A stretch of 64,000 nt of DNA. Origin: Actinomycetales bacterium. GTDB taxonomy: Bacteria > Actinomycetota > Actinomycetes > Actinomycetales > Kineosporiaceae. The translations under genes and the position numbers were made by a program. The DNA lies in the NCBI GenBank assembly GCA_012719445.1, contig JAAYAH010000137.1, positions 1 to 64,000 on the forward strand, given 5' to 3'. Below, one piece after another: positions 32,457 to 41,279 of this stretch; the stretch's first letter is position 1, and each line of letters begins with the position of its first letter. The notes below the pieces were generated by a model. It was not told where the DNA came from and searched no databases. It saw only the letters and a list, made by a program, of their open reading frames with translations.

Positions 32457-33728
32457 GTGAGCGGACGGCACCTGGCGGAACCGGGGCACAGGACGACCTA
32501 TCGCGAGACCTTCGCCGTCGGTGAGTTCCGATCCATGTTCAGCGCCCAGGTGGTCTCGATGGTCGGCGACCAGGTCGCCGCCGTCTCGCTCGCGGTCCTG
32601 CTCTACGCCAGGAGCCATTCGGCGTTCGTCGCCGGCCTCGGCTACGCCACGGTCTACCTTCCGTGGCTGGTCGGTGGCCCGTTGCTCGCGGCGTGGGCCG
32701 AACGGCTGCCCCCACGCCGGGTTCTGGTCGGCTGCGACCTCGGCCGAGCCGCTCTCATCGGGCTCGCGGCCGTCCCCGGTGTCCCCCTCCCGGTCCTCGG
32801 TGCGCTGGTCTTCCTTGCGGCGATGCTGGCACCCCCGTTCGAGGCGACCTCCTCGGCCCTGCTGCCGCAGGTGCTCGTCGGCGACCGGTACGCCGTCGGC
32901 GCCTCGGCGATCCACGCCCTGCACCAGGCGGCCCAGCTGGTCGGGTTCGTCGCCGGCGGGGCGGCCGTCCTCGTGCTCGGCGCGAACACCGCCCTGCTGC
33001 TGAACGCCGGGTCGTTCGCGGTCTCGGCCGTCTTCCTGCATCGCGGGCTGACGAGCCGCCCCGCGGTCGCCGGGACCGGCCGGAACCGGCTGATCCGGGA
33101 GACCCTGGACGGTCTCCTCATCGTCGCGAGGGACCGGCGGTTGTCCGGGCCGCTGCTGCTCGGGATCGTCGGGGCCGCCTACCTGGTCGTCCCGGAGGCT
33201 GTCGCCGCGCCGTACGCCGCCTCCCTCGGTGCCGGCGCCGGCGGTGTCGGAATGATCATGGCAGCGGCGGCAGGAGGGAGCGTCCTGGGTGCGGTCGTGC
33301 TCGGTCGGCTCGTCCCACCGCTGCTGCGTCGGCGGCTCATGTGGCCGCTCGCCCTGGCCGGCTGCCTGCCCCTGGTGCTGGTGGTCTCCAGGCCGGGGCT
33401 GGGGGTCACCCTCGTCCTGCTCGCCGTCGCCGGGGCGGCGGGGGCGTTCCAGGTCACGGCGAACACGTCGTTCGCCACCGCGGCCCCGCCCGAGGGGAGG
33501 GCGCGGGCCGTCTCCTTCGCGATGGCGGGCATGTGCGCCGGCCAGTCGCTGGCGATCGTCCTGGCCGGGGCCGTGGCGACGGTGATCCCGCCGACGGAGG
33601 TCGTCGCCGGGGCCGCGGTGCTGGGGGCTGTGACCCTGGTCGTGCTGCGGCCGCTGGTCGGGTCGGCACCGGAACCGCGACCCGTCAGTTGGTCAGCCCC
33701 CGGCAGGGCCGCTCTCGATCCGGCGTGA
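32457..33728 (+). CDS. MFS transporter
   Basis: 423 residues from the GTG at 32457, preferred for its GGGAGG RBS; an in-frame GTG at 32388 would add 23 residues. About ten to twelve transmembrane helices. The protein begins YRETFAVGEFRSMFSAQVVSMVGDQVAAVSLAVLLY (cited in part), which with the loop AERLPPRRVLVGCDLGRA identifies a major facilitator of the drug/enterobactin-exporter-like group. It probably exports a small molecule; the substrate is unknown. It lies downstream of the micro-ORFs and divergent from the SARP regulator. Its last 36 bases overlap the convergent gene. Confidence 0.9.
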   Translation: MSGRHLAEPGHRTTYRETFAVGEFRSMFSAQVVSMVGDQVAAVSLAVLLYARSHSAFVAGLGYATVYLPWLVGGPLLAAWAERLPPRRVLVGCDLGRAALIGLAAVPGVPLPVLGALVFLAAMLAPPFEATSSALLPQVLVGDRYAVGASAIHALHQAAQLVGFVAGGAAVLVLGANTALLLNAGSFAVSAVFLHRGLTSRPAVAGTGRNRLIRETLDGLLIVARDRRLSGPLLLGIVGAAYLVVPEAVAAPYAASLGAGAGGVGMIMAAAAGGSVLGAVVLGRLVPPLLRRRLMWPLALAGCLPLVLVVSRPGLGVTLVLLAVAGAAGAFQVTANTSFATAAPPEGRARAVSFAMAGMCAGQSLAIVLAGAVATVIPPTEVVAGAAVLGAVTLVVLRPLVGSAPEPRPVSWSAPGRAALDPA

Positions 33729-34325
33729 CCCGTCCCCGTGGCGCCGGCCGTCCTGGAGGCGCCGCCCGCGGGCGAAGCCCATGCCGAGCAGGGCGACGCC
33801 GAGCACCAGGACCAGCCCGCAGCCGAGCCCGACGAACACCCACACCAGCGCGGCGATGAACCCGTGGCCCGCGTCGTGGGCCACGACGACCTCCGCACCC
33901 CCCTGGGTGATCCGGATCCGGTAGGCACCGTCCTCGGGGACCGTGATGCGGGCGGCGCCGGTGAACGTCCGGCCGCCCCGCCCGATGGTCTGCCGGCTCG
34001 ACCCAGGGCCGGTCACCGTCACCCGCCTGCCCGCGGTGTCCGTCACCTCGACCCGGCCGGGGAGGATCGACGTCTCGCCCCCGGGGCCCGGCGTCCCGTC
34101 GTCCGTCCGCTCGAAGAGGACGTAGGAGCCCTCCTCGAAGGTCATCGTCCGGTCCAGCGGCGTCGGGTGCACCGGGGCTGTGGCCGCGTTCAGCACCGAA
34201 CGGCCAGCGCTCACCACGATGCCGATCACCGAGGCCGTTCCGCCGAGGAGCGCGGCGATCGTCAGCACCGCCCCCCATGCGACGAGCGGTCTCCCCGGCC
34301 GCAGCCCTCCCGTCGTCCCCGTCAC
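33693..34325 (-). CDS. Membrane-anchored protein with extracytoplasmic beta domain
   Basis: 210 residues, GTG start preceded by GAGGAGC. A first transmembrane helix (WGAVLTIAALLGGTASVIGIVV) leads to an outside domain of about 110 residues rich in short strands (GRVEVTDTAGRRVTV, GAARITVPEDGAYRIRI). A second helix (AALVWVFVGLGCGLVLVLGVALLG) and a basic tail follow. No family was recognised. Layout resembles the larger protein at 52281-53423. The 3' end overlaps the MFS gene by 36 bases tail to tail. Confidence 0.75.
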   Translation of the reverse strand: MTGTTGGLRPGRPLVAWGAVLTIAALLGGTASVIGIVVSAGRSVLNAATAPVHPTPLDRTMTFEEGSYVLFERTDDGTPGPGGETSILPGRVEVTDTAGRRVTVTGPGSSRQTIGRGGRTFTGAARITVPEDGAYRIRITQGGAEVVVAHDAGHGFIAALVWVFVGLGCGLVLVLGVALLGMGFARGRRLQDGRRHGDGSRRIESGPAGG

Positions 34326-34401
34326 GGCCTCGCTCCTCGCCTCGGCTCCCGGTCCGCCCACCCTAGGGTCGACGGCGTCGCGGGGCCGGGTGGACGGGAC
34401 G

Positions 34402-35070
34402 TCAGGTGTCGTCCATGCCCGGGACGCGGGTGCGGACCAGGGTCGCCATGCCGTAGAGGCTGTCGTCGTCCACGAAGATCTCCAGGGAGGCCAGGTAGGA
34501 GACCAGCAGCTCCCGGGTGAGGCGTTCCCGGGTCCGGCGTGACCGGTAGCTGTCGGTCCGCTCGAAGGGAAGGGCGTCGCCCTCGGTGCGCCAGTGCCAC
34601 CGGCCGTTCGCGGCCGACAGGTCGAGAGCGCGCTCCCGGTCCGGGCGCTCGTCGACGTCGGGCAGGAAGAGGCGGAAGCGGGTGGCGGCGCGGCCCTCGC
34701 GGTCAAGAGGCAGGTAGGTGACCATCACGCAGGGGACGTCGAGGGTGTGCGCGACCTCGGACACCGCCGCCCAGGTGCTCCCGGAGCCGGGGGTGGGATC
34801 GCCGTGGCCCGCGTCGTCCCTCGTGTTGTCGAGGTAGGCGGTCCAGGTGATGCCGTGGACGACGAGGAGCTCGGCGGTGCGTGGCGCCTCCAGCGGGGTG
34901 AGCGTCTGCAGGCACTCGGGGAATCCCGGGAGGTCGTTGCGGACGTCGACCTCCTCGCCGAGCCGCTCCCTCCGCTCGAGCAGCTGGGAGAGCACGACGG
35001 CGTGCGGCGCCTCGATGAACGCGACCGTCCGGCCGAGGGGCGTCGGGGATCCTCCCAGCAGCGAGCTCAC
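34402..35070 (-). CDS. Hypothetical protein, 222 residues
   Basis: Soluble, no signal peptide. Contains hydrophobic strand-like stretches (TAELLVVHGITWTAYLDN, VPCVMVTYLPLD) and an acidic C-terminus. The start is the GTG at 35070; there is no strong RBS. No family was recognised. It lies between the membrane protein and the MarR operon on the same strand. Confidence 0.7.
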   Translation of the reverse strand: MSSLLGGSPTPLGRTVAFIEAPHAVVLSQLLERRERLGEEVDVRNDLPGFPECLQTLTPLEAPRTAELLVVHGITWTAYLDNTRDDAGHGDPTPGSGSTWAAVSEVAHTLDVPCVMVTYLPLDREGRAATRFRLFLPDVDERPDRERALDLSAANGRWHWRTEGDALPFERTDSYRSRRTRERLTRELLVSYLASLEIFVDDDSLYGMATLVRTRVPGMDDT

Positions 35071-35285
35071 GGGATGATCCTGCCGTGTTCGGAGCCGGAA
35101 TAGTGGGAACGCGGTGACGGGATGGTCACGTTGCGCGACGCGGTGGCGTTGATGATCCCCGAATGTCGCGGAAGTCGCCGGGGCGCAGCCCCGCCCACCG
35201 CTGCGGGGACCGGGCCGGTCGGCGTCCGGTGCCTCCGGTCCACCCCGCGGAGACCCCGGACCGGTCGGTGCCCGGGGCCTCCGGC

Positions 35286-35747
35286 TCAGGTTTCCGACGG
35301 CGTCGCGAGGTTGTCGAGGATGCGGACCAGGGCACCCTCGAAGGCCTGGATCTCCTCCGCGGAGAACCCCCGGTAGAAGATCGCGGACATCTCCGCCGAG
35401 ACCTCGGTGAAGGTCGTCAGCAACGCGCGGGTGCGCGGGGTGAGCACCACCCGGACCGTGCGCCGGTCGGTGGCCGGGCGGTCACGGCGGACCAGCCCGT
35501 CCGCCTCCAGCCGGTCGAGCATCCGGGTGAGGGTGGACTTCTCCAGCGAGGTGCGCCGGGCGAGGTCGGTGACGGTGACGTCGTCGGCCTGCCACAGGGC
35601 GAACAGGATCCGGCCCTGCCCCGGGTTGAACTCGGCGATGCCGTGCGCTCTCAGCATCCGGCCGAGGACCCGGCGCGAGACGTGGTGGACCCTGCCGAGG
35701 AGGAAGCCGCCCTGCCCTTCGGGAGCTGTCGGGGTCCCCTCGTCCAC
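35286..35747 (-). CDS. MarR-family transcriptional regulator
   Basis: 153 residues from the GTG at 35747, which has AGGAGGTG five bases upstream and begins 8 bases after the nitroreductase stop. Winged-HTH blocks: RILFALWQADDVTVTDLARRTSLEKSTLTRMLDRLEADGLV (cited in part: LARRTSLEKSTLTRML) and the wing DRRTVRVVLTPRTRALL. Expected to repress its own operon and respond to a small ligand. The perfect palindrome at 36538 is the likely operator. Confidence 0.93.
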   Translation of the reverse strand: MDEGTPTAPEGQGGFLLGRVHHVSRRVLGRMLRAHGIAEFNPGQGRILFALWQADDVTVTDLARRTSLEKSTLTRMLDRLEADGLVRRDRPATDRRTVRVVLTPRTRALLTTFTEVSAEMSAIFYRGFSAEEIQAFEGALVRILDNLATPSET

Positions 35748-35755
35748 GGCACCTC

Positions 35756-36526
35756 CTAGCGCTCGGGCCACCAGAACCCGCTGCGGACCAGCCTGTCCTG
35801 GAACTCCTTCACGGTGCCGGTCGGCACCCGGTCGGGGTCGGGCTCGCCGCACCACTGCAGGAAGAACCAGTCGAGGTAGTGGGTGAACTCCCGCCGGTCC
35901 CACAGCCCGGACAGGCCCAGCCGCCGGGCCGGGTCATCGTACGCGGCGACGAGGCCGTCCAACTCCGCGTCGTCCGGGTCGCGATAGGTCTCCCGGTGCA
36001 CGACGGCCTCGACGGGGAGCCGTCCCCCGGCCGGCTGGTCGTCGTCCTCCGGGTACCCGAGCATCAGCGCGATGAGCGGGAACACCGACGTCTCCGGCAG
36101 TCCCAGTTCCCGGTGGACGAGGTCGAGCGGGCGCCGGTGGAGGCCGTTGGTGATCAGCGAGTCGATCCCCAGCGACCGGGCGGCGATGACGGCGGTCTGC
36201 GCGGCCAGCACGGTGTCGACGGTCGCCGTCACGAAACCGATCACGTCGTCGTTGCTGAACCGGTGGCCGAGCCGCTCGGCGAGCAGGGCCTGCCGGCGGA
36301 AGTCGGCACAGAAGACCAGGGCGTGACTGGCCCGGTAGCCGATGAGGGTGTCCATCCGGTCGGTGTCCTGGACGACGACGATCGAGTAGGCCTGGCGGGC
36401 CGAGGAGTTGGCCGCTCTGGTGGCCGCGGTGAGCACGGTGGCCAGGTCCTCCTCGGTGACCTTCCGGTCGGTGAACCCGCCGTGGATCGAGCGCAGCGAG
36501 TGGATGGTGTCCAGGGTCGGGTTCAT
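35756..36526 (-). CDS. Nitroreductase-family FMN oxidoreductase
   Basis: 256 residues from the ATG at 36526 (GGAGGTG upstream). FMN-binding N-terminus IHSLRSIHGGFTDRKVTEEDL, followed by AATRAANSSARQAYSIVVVQ and the C-terminal FPLIALMLGYPEDD typical of nitroreductases. The C-terminus is extended by about 60 residues with many aromatics (YLDWFFLQWCGEPDP). It would reduce nitro- or quinone-like compounds with NAD(P)H. First gene of a two-gene operon with MarR. Confidence 0.9.
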   Translation of the reverse strand: MNPTLDTIHSLRSIHGGFTDRKVTEEDLATVLTAATRAANSSARQAYSIVVVQDTDRMDTLIGYRASHALVFCADFRRQALLAERLGHRFSNDDVIGFVTATVDTVLAAQTAVIAARSLGIDSLITNGLHRRPLDLVHRELGLPETSVFPLIALMLGYPEDDDQPAGGRLPVEAVVHRETYRDPDDAELDGLVAAYDDPARRLGLSGLWDRREFTHYLDWFFLQWCGEPDPDRVPTGTVKEFQDRLVRSGFWWPER

Positions 36527-36537
36527 CGCACACCTCC

Positions 36538-36571
36538 GTATACAACTGTTGTAATAGCAACAGTTGTATAC
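36538..36571. promoter_or_regulatory. Perfect MarR-type operator
   Basis: GTATACAACTGTTG and its exact reverse complement CAACAGTTGTATAC flank six bases (TAATAG). The element begins 12 bases upstream of the nitroreductase start codon, placing it over the RBS and probable promoter of the operon. Confidence 0.85.
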
Positions 36572-36759
36572 CACGATCCGAGGCCGCCGTGGCGTCCGCC
36601 GTTCGGGTCGGTCCGTCGTCGCGGGGCCGGGTCCGCCCGGACGACGTCGGTGCGAGGAGTCGCGGCGGGACCCGTCGCGCGGGAGATGCCCGGAATGCCG
36701 CAGTGGATCGCTACCCTGGGCGCCGTAGTCAAATCGGTACTCTGAGTGAGGAATGCGTC

Positions 36760-38370
36760 ATGGCCGAGAAGTCAGTCACGGGGGACGCCGCGGCGGCAGG
36801 TCCGGGGCTCGGGCGGGAGCGGATCGAGCACGTCATCGTGCTGATGATGGAGAACCGGTCGTTCGACCACCTGCTCGGGTACCTGCGGCACGACGACCCG
36901 AGCTACCCCTATCTCGGCGACGCCCCGCCCCGCTGTCCCGTCGACCCGGCGCGGCCGGACGGTGACCTGGTACCGACGAGCGACGACGCCACCCCCGTGC
37001 TCAGCGTCGACCCCGACCACTCCAACGAGTCGGTCCTGCTGCAGATCTACGGGCAGCAGGGCGTCCCGGACGGCGCGACCCCTCGGATGAACGGCTTCAT
37101 CCGGTCGTACTCCCAGAAGATCAGCCATGGCTCGCTGCGTCGGAAGGACCCGCTGCTCGACGCCGTCAACGCCGTGATCCGGTTCCTGACCGACCTCTGG
37201 AACCGGCTGCGGCGCAGGCCGAAGCCGGTGCGACCGCGTCCGGAGGACATCATGCGGTGCTTCGCCGAGACCGGGGTCCCGGTCCTGGCCACCCTCGCCA
37301 GGGAGTACGCCGTCCTGGTGAACTGGCACGCCTCGGTGCCCGGCGAGACCTGGCCGAACCGCAACTTCGCCCACGCGGCGACCTCGGACGGGACGGCGAA
37401 CATCGACCTCCGCTTCTACGACAACGAGACGATCTTCGAGCAGCTCGGCGAGGCGGGCCGACGCTGGCACGTCTACCACGACGGGCTCGCCCAGGTGCTG
37501 GCGTTCCCCCGGCTCTGGCTCGGCGGGACGGACGGCTTCCACGACTCGGCGGAGCTGGTCGAGCACATCCGGACCGACCGGCTGCCGGAGTACTCCTTCG
37601 TCGAGCCGGACCACGGGTACGGCAGGGGCGACGGCGACAACCAGCACCCCGGGAACAACACCGTCATCGGGGACAACTTCACGGCGGGCGAGGCCCTCAT
37701 CGGCCGGATCCACAACGCCCTCGTGGAGACCCCCGACGTGTTCGCCAAGACCCTGCTGCTGATCACCTACGACCAGCACGGCGGCCTGTTCGACCACGTG
37801 CCGCCGAGGCCGGTGCCCTCCCCGGACGGGAAGGTCGCCCCGAACGGGTTCGACTTCCGTCTCAGCGGGCTCCGGGTCCCCACGGTCGCGGTGTCCCCGC
37901 TGATCCCGAGAGGGACCGTCGAGCACGCGTTCTTCGAACACGCGTCGATCCCGCGGACCCTCCGCGGGCAGTTCGCCCCGGGGTTCGGCCCGCTCACCGA
38001 GCGCGACGCGCAGGCCGCCGACGTGCTCGAGGTCCTGCCGCTGCTGGCCGCGCCGCGCAGCGACTGCCACGCGGTCGAGATCCCGGGGTCGGTCCGCGCC
38101 GCTGCCGGCACGACCCGCGCCGCTGCCGGTCCGGCTGCGGGCCGGGCGCTCAACGACTTCGAGGCGAGTCTGCTGGAGCTCGCCGGGGCGGTGTGGACCT
38201 GGATCCGGCGCGAGACGGTGGCGCGGCGGGAGGCGGTCGCGGCGATCGGCCGGCCCGTGCCCTTCGTCCCCGACCCCACCACCTCCGCCGCCGCGAGGGC
38301 CAGGGTCGTGGTCCCCGGATCGGACGCCGACCGGGTGGTCGTCGAGGTCGTCACCCACCTCGACGCGTAG
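36760..38370 (+). CDS. Phosphoesterase family protein (phospholipase C / acid phosphatase type)
   Basis: 536 residues, ATG at 36760 with GAGGA upstream. No signal peptide. The family signature ENRSFDHLLGYL is at residues about 30-40, and later motifs include NWHASVPGETWPNRNF, DNTVIGDN, LLLITYDQHGGLFDHVPP and VSPLIPRG, the metal-binding blocks of PF04185. The C-terminal 90 residues are Ala-rich and vary in this family. Without a Tat or Sec signal it is probably cytosolic, which is unusual because bacterial phospholipases C of this family are usually exported. Confidence 0.92.
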   Translation: MAEKSVTGDAAAAGPGLGRERIEHVIVLMMENRSFDHLLGYLRHDDPSYPYLGDAPPRCPVDPARPDGDLVPTSDDATPVLSVDPDHSNESVLLQIYGQQGVPDGATPRMNGFIRSYSQKISHGSLRRKDPLLDAVNAVIRFLTDLWNRLRRRPKPVRPRPEDIMRCFAETGVPVLATLAREYAVLVNWHASVPGETWPNRNFAHAATSDGTANIDLRFYDNETIFEQLGEAGRRWHVYHDGLAQVLAFPRLWLGGTDGFHDSAELVEHIRTDRLPEYSFVEPDHGYGRGDGDNQHPGNNTVIGDNFTAGEALIGRIHNALVETPDVFAKTLLLITYDQHGGLFDHVPPRPVPSPDGKVAPNGFDFRLSGLRVPTVAVSPLIPRGTVEHAFFEHASIPRTLRGQFAPGFGPLTERDAQAADVLEVLPLLAAPRSDCHAVEIPGSVRAAAGTTRAAAGPAAGRALNDFEASLLELAGAVWTWIRRETVARREAVAAIGRPVPFVPDPTTSAAARARVVVPGSDADRVVVEVVTHLDA

Positions 38371-38573
38371 CGCGGTGCCCCGGGGGGCGTCGCGCGGCGG
38401 TGACCTGCCGGGTGCGGGCATCACGGATATGACCACGCGCTGACCTCTCACGACGGCATTGCGTCTCGATATATGAGATTCATAGTTCCGTATGGCGAGA
38501 CCAGTGGCTAGGGTGATCGGCACGGGGGAGGGGACGGGACGAGAGGGAACGGGTCGAGGAGGAGGCGCCGGAG

Positions 38574-39383
38574 ATGACGGGACGAGCTGCGGTCTACACC
38601 CACGGGCACCACGAGTCGGTGCTGCGGTCGCACCGGTGGCGGACCGCGGACAACTCGGCCGTCTACCTGCTGCCACTGCTCCGCCCCGGCATGTCCCTGC
38701 TCGACGTCGGCTGCGGCGTCGGGACCCTCACCGCGGACCTGGCCGCCCGGGTGGCACCGGGGCGGGTGACCGCGCTCGACACCAGCGAGGACGTGCTGCG
38801 GGTAGCCAGGGCCGAGGCGGCGGCGCGCGGGGTGGAGACCATCGACTTCGTGGTCGGTGACGTCACCGCGCTGGACCTGCCGGACGGGGCCTTCGACGTC
38901 GTGCACGCCCACCAGGTGCTGCAGCACCTCGGCGACCCGGTGGCGGCGTTGCGGGAGATGCGCCGGGTGTGCCGGGCCGGTGGCGTGGTGGCGGCGAGGG
39001 ACGGGGACTTCGCGGCGTTCTCGTGGTTCCCGTTGCTGCCCGGGCTGGACGAGTGGCAGGCGCTGTACCGGTGGGCGGCACGGGCCAACGGCGGCGAGCC
39101 CGACGCCGGGCGCAGGCTGCTGTCCTGGGCCCGCGCTGCGCGCTTCGACGACGTCGTCGCGACCGCGAGCACCTGGTGCTTCGCCACCCCCGAGGACCGG
39201 CGGTGGTGGGGTGACACCTGGGCGGAACGGACCGTGCACTCCGATCTGGGCCGGCGGTTGGTCGCCTCCGGCCGGGCGACCGCCGCGGACCTGGACCGTA
39301 TCGCCGCGACCTGGCGGTTGTGGGCCGATGCCGAGGACGGCTGGATGATCGCGCCGAGCGGGGAGGTGCTCTGCCGGGTCTGA
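38574..39383 (+). CDS. Class I SAM-dependent methyltransferase
   Basis: 269 residues. ATG follows GGAGGAGG. Motif I is LLDVGCGVGTLTADL, motif II VTALDTSEDVL, motif III FDVVHAHQVLQHLGDP. The C-terminal half is not typical of one substrate family. Likely a small-molecule methyltransferase of UbiE/Methyltransf_11 type. It stands alone between the phosphoesterase and the rhamnose operon; no partner visible. Confidence 0.9.
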   Translation: MTGRAAVYTHGHHESVLRSHRWRTADNSAVYLLPLLRPGMSLLDVGCGVGTLTADLAARVAPGRVTALDTSEDVLRVARAEAAARGVETIDFVVGDVTALDLPDGAFDVVHAHQVLQHLGDPVAALREMRRVCRAGGVVAARDGDFAAFSWFPLLPGLDEWQALYRWAARANGGEPDAGRRLLSWARAARFDDVVATASTWCFATPEDRRWWGDTWAERTVHSDLGRRLVASGRATAADLDRIAATWRLWADAEDGWMIAPSGEVLCRV

Positions 39384-39869
39384 GGTCGGTGATCGTCCTG
39401 ACCACGGCGACGTCCCGACCGCGCCGATGAGGGGCGTGCCTGCCCGCACCGGCGGGAACCGGGTGGTCAGCGGGTGCCGGGACGGTTGAAACGTTCTCAC
39501 CACGACCCGGGATCGGCTGACCGGAGCATCGTGGCACAACCGCATCGCCTGGGCAACGATACCGGGATGATCCTTAATGAAACGGGCATATCCACAGGTG
39601 GATGACCGTGCTGCGATCCGTCCCTTGACAGGAGGGAAGGGGCGGAATAGGTTCCCGCCTCAACCGAAGCGATCGTATCGTTTCAATACAGATGACCCTG
39701 CCGACGTGCCCGGCGGACCGGTACCTCACCCCTCCACGGATCGTCCGGCGTCCCTGCTCGGAGGCCTCCGTACGGCGGCACCCCCGGTGGCGCCGTCCCC
39801 CGTGGTGGGAACGCGTCACGAGGCGACCGGGGACAGCTCGACACGAGCGGTACTCGGAGGGGAGAGCGC
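39384..39869. promoter_or_regulatory. Control region of the rhamnose operon with LacI-type sites
   Basis: 486 bases without a supported gene. TGAAACGTTCTCA at 39487-39499 and, inverted, GTATTGAAACGATAC at 39675-39689 share TGAAACG with the site in front of the LacI gene (51917-51928). The operon probably starts downstream of the second site, about 180 bases before the binding-protein gene. Confidence 0.6.
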
Positions 39870-41174
39870 ATGCGGCCAACGACTCGTCTCACCGGGCTGA
39901 CCCGAGCCCTGACCCTGGTGGCTGCCGCCGGGGTCCTCCTCAGCATCACCGCGGCGTGCGGATCGGACGACGAGGGGTCGGCGGGCTCCACGGTCACGAT
40001 CCGGTTCGACTGGTGGGGCAACCCCGACCGGGCGACCGTCACCGAGCAGGCGGTCGACGCGTTCGAGGCGAAGAACCCGGGTATCCGGGTGGAGACCTCC
40101 TACGCGGAGTTCAACGCCTACTTCCAGAAGCTGGTCACCCAGATCGCCGGGGGCGGGGCTCCCGACGTCCTGCAGATGGACTACCGGTACGTCCGCGAGT
40201 ACGCCGACCGCGGCCAACTGGCCCCGCTGGACAGCGGCGAGGCGAAGGTCGACACCTCGGGCGTCACCCGGCAGCTGCTCAACGGCGGCACGATCGACGG
40301 GAAGCTCTACGGTATCCCGCCGACCCAGAACACCCAGGTGCTCCTGTACGACGCCGCCCAGTGGGAGAAGGCCGGAGCCACAGCCCCCAGGGACGGATGG
40401 ACCTGGAACGACCTGAAGGCGGCGGCGCAGAAGGTCAGCGACGCCACCGACGGCACGGTCCGCGGCGTCGCGGACTTCGGCGGCATCGAGGACTTCTTCG
40501 AGGTGTGGCTGCACCAGCAGGGCAAGGCGCTGTACACCCCGGACGGCACGCTCGGCTACACCGCCGAGGACGTCGCGACGTGGTGGACCATGACCGACGG
40601 CATGCGGCGCAGCGGCGCGGCGACCGCGGCCGGGGTGACCTCCAAGATGGACGGCTCGCTGGCCAACGACCCGGTCTCCCAGAAGACCGCCTCGGCCGGC
40701 TTCGCCTACGACGGGAACCTGACCCCGCAGAGCTGGGAGATCATGGGGCGCGAGCTGACCCTGACGCCGTTCCCGTCGGACACCGGCACGCTCGGGCAGT
40801 ACGCCAAGCCGGCCATGATGTTCAGCATCTCGCAGCGGTCGACGCACAAGGAGGCCGCGGCCAGGCTGGTCAACTTCCTGATCAACGATCCGGAGGCGGG
40901 CAGGATCCTCGGCATGTCGCGCGGTCTGCCCGCCAACTCGACCATCCGCGAACAGGTGACCTCGACCCTCACCGGCCCGCCGCTGGTGGCGTTCCGGTAC
41001 GAGCAGCAGGTGGGGTCGAAGCTGGAGCAGGCCCCGCCCCCGCCGCCGAAGGGCGCCGGCACCGTGAAGGCGACCTTCCAGCGGGTGTACGAGGACGTCA
41101 TCTTCGAGCGATCCTCCGTCCGGGACGCCGCCGAGAAGTTCATCGGCGAGGCGACGCAGGCGCTCTCGACCTGA
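39870..41174 (+). CDS. Rhamnose ABC transporter substrate-binding lipoprotein
   Basis: 434 residues, ATG behind GGAGGGGAG. Signal peptide with lipobox ITAAC (Cys about residue 30). Mature part matches group-1 solute-binding proteins for carbohydrates (TVTIRFDWWGNPDRA, AGGGAPDVLQMDYRYV, YGIPPTQNTQVLLYD, GTVRGVADFGG). Context places it in L-rhamnose (or rhamnose-containing oligosaccharide) uptake. First gene of an eight-gene operon. No ATPase subunit gene is present, so a shared ATPase (MsiK type) elsewhere is expected. Confidence 0.93.
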   Translation: MRPTTRLTGLTRALTLVAAAGVLLSITAACGSDDEGSAGSTVTIRFDWWGNPDRATVTEQAVDAFEAKNPGIRVETSYAEFNAYFQKLVTQIAGGGAPDVLQMDYRYVREYADRGQLAPLDSGEAKVDTSGVTRQLLNGGTIDGKLYGIPPTQNTQVLLYDAAQWEKAGATAPRDGWTWNDLKAAAQKVSDATDGTVRGVADFGGIEDFFEVWLHQQGKALYTPDGTLGYTAEDVATWWTMTDGMRRSGAATAAGVTSKMDGSLANDPVSQKTASAGFAYDGNLTPQSWEIMGRELTLTPFPSDTGTLGQYAKPAMMFSISQRSTHKEAAARLVNFLINDPEAGRILGMSRGLPANSTIREQVTSTLTGPPLVAFRYEQQVGSKLEQAPPPPPKGAGTVKATFQRVYEDVIFERSSVRDAAEKFIGEATQALST

Positions 41175-41279
41175 CGGCCTCGCCCTGACAGAGCCGCCAG
41201 CCGGTCGGGATCGCTGCTGATGATGGGGACAGGTGATCCCGGCCGGCTGGCACGACGGACGACCACGGGGAGAACGAGC

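Noticed and set aside
36772-38676. Minus-strand ORF of 634 codons opposite the phosphoesterase gene
   Set aside because: Antisense shadow without RBS or domains.
39577-39900. Plus-strand ORF of 107 codons in the rhamnose control region
   Set aside because: No RBS, overlaps the binding-protein start and contains the LacI-type sites.
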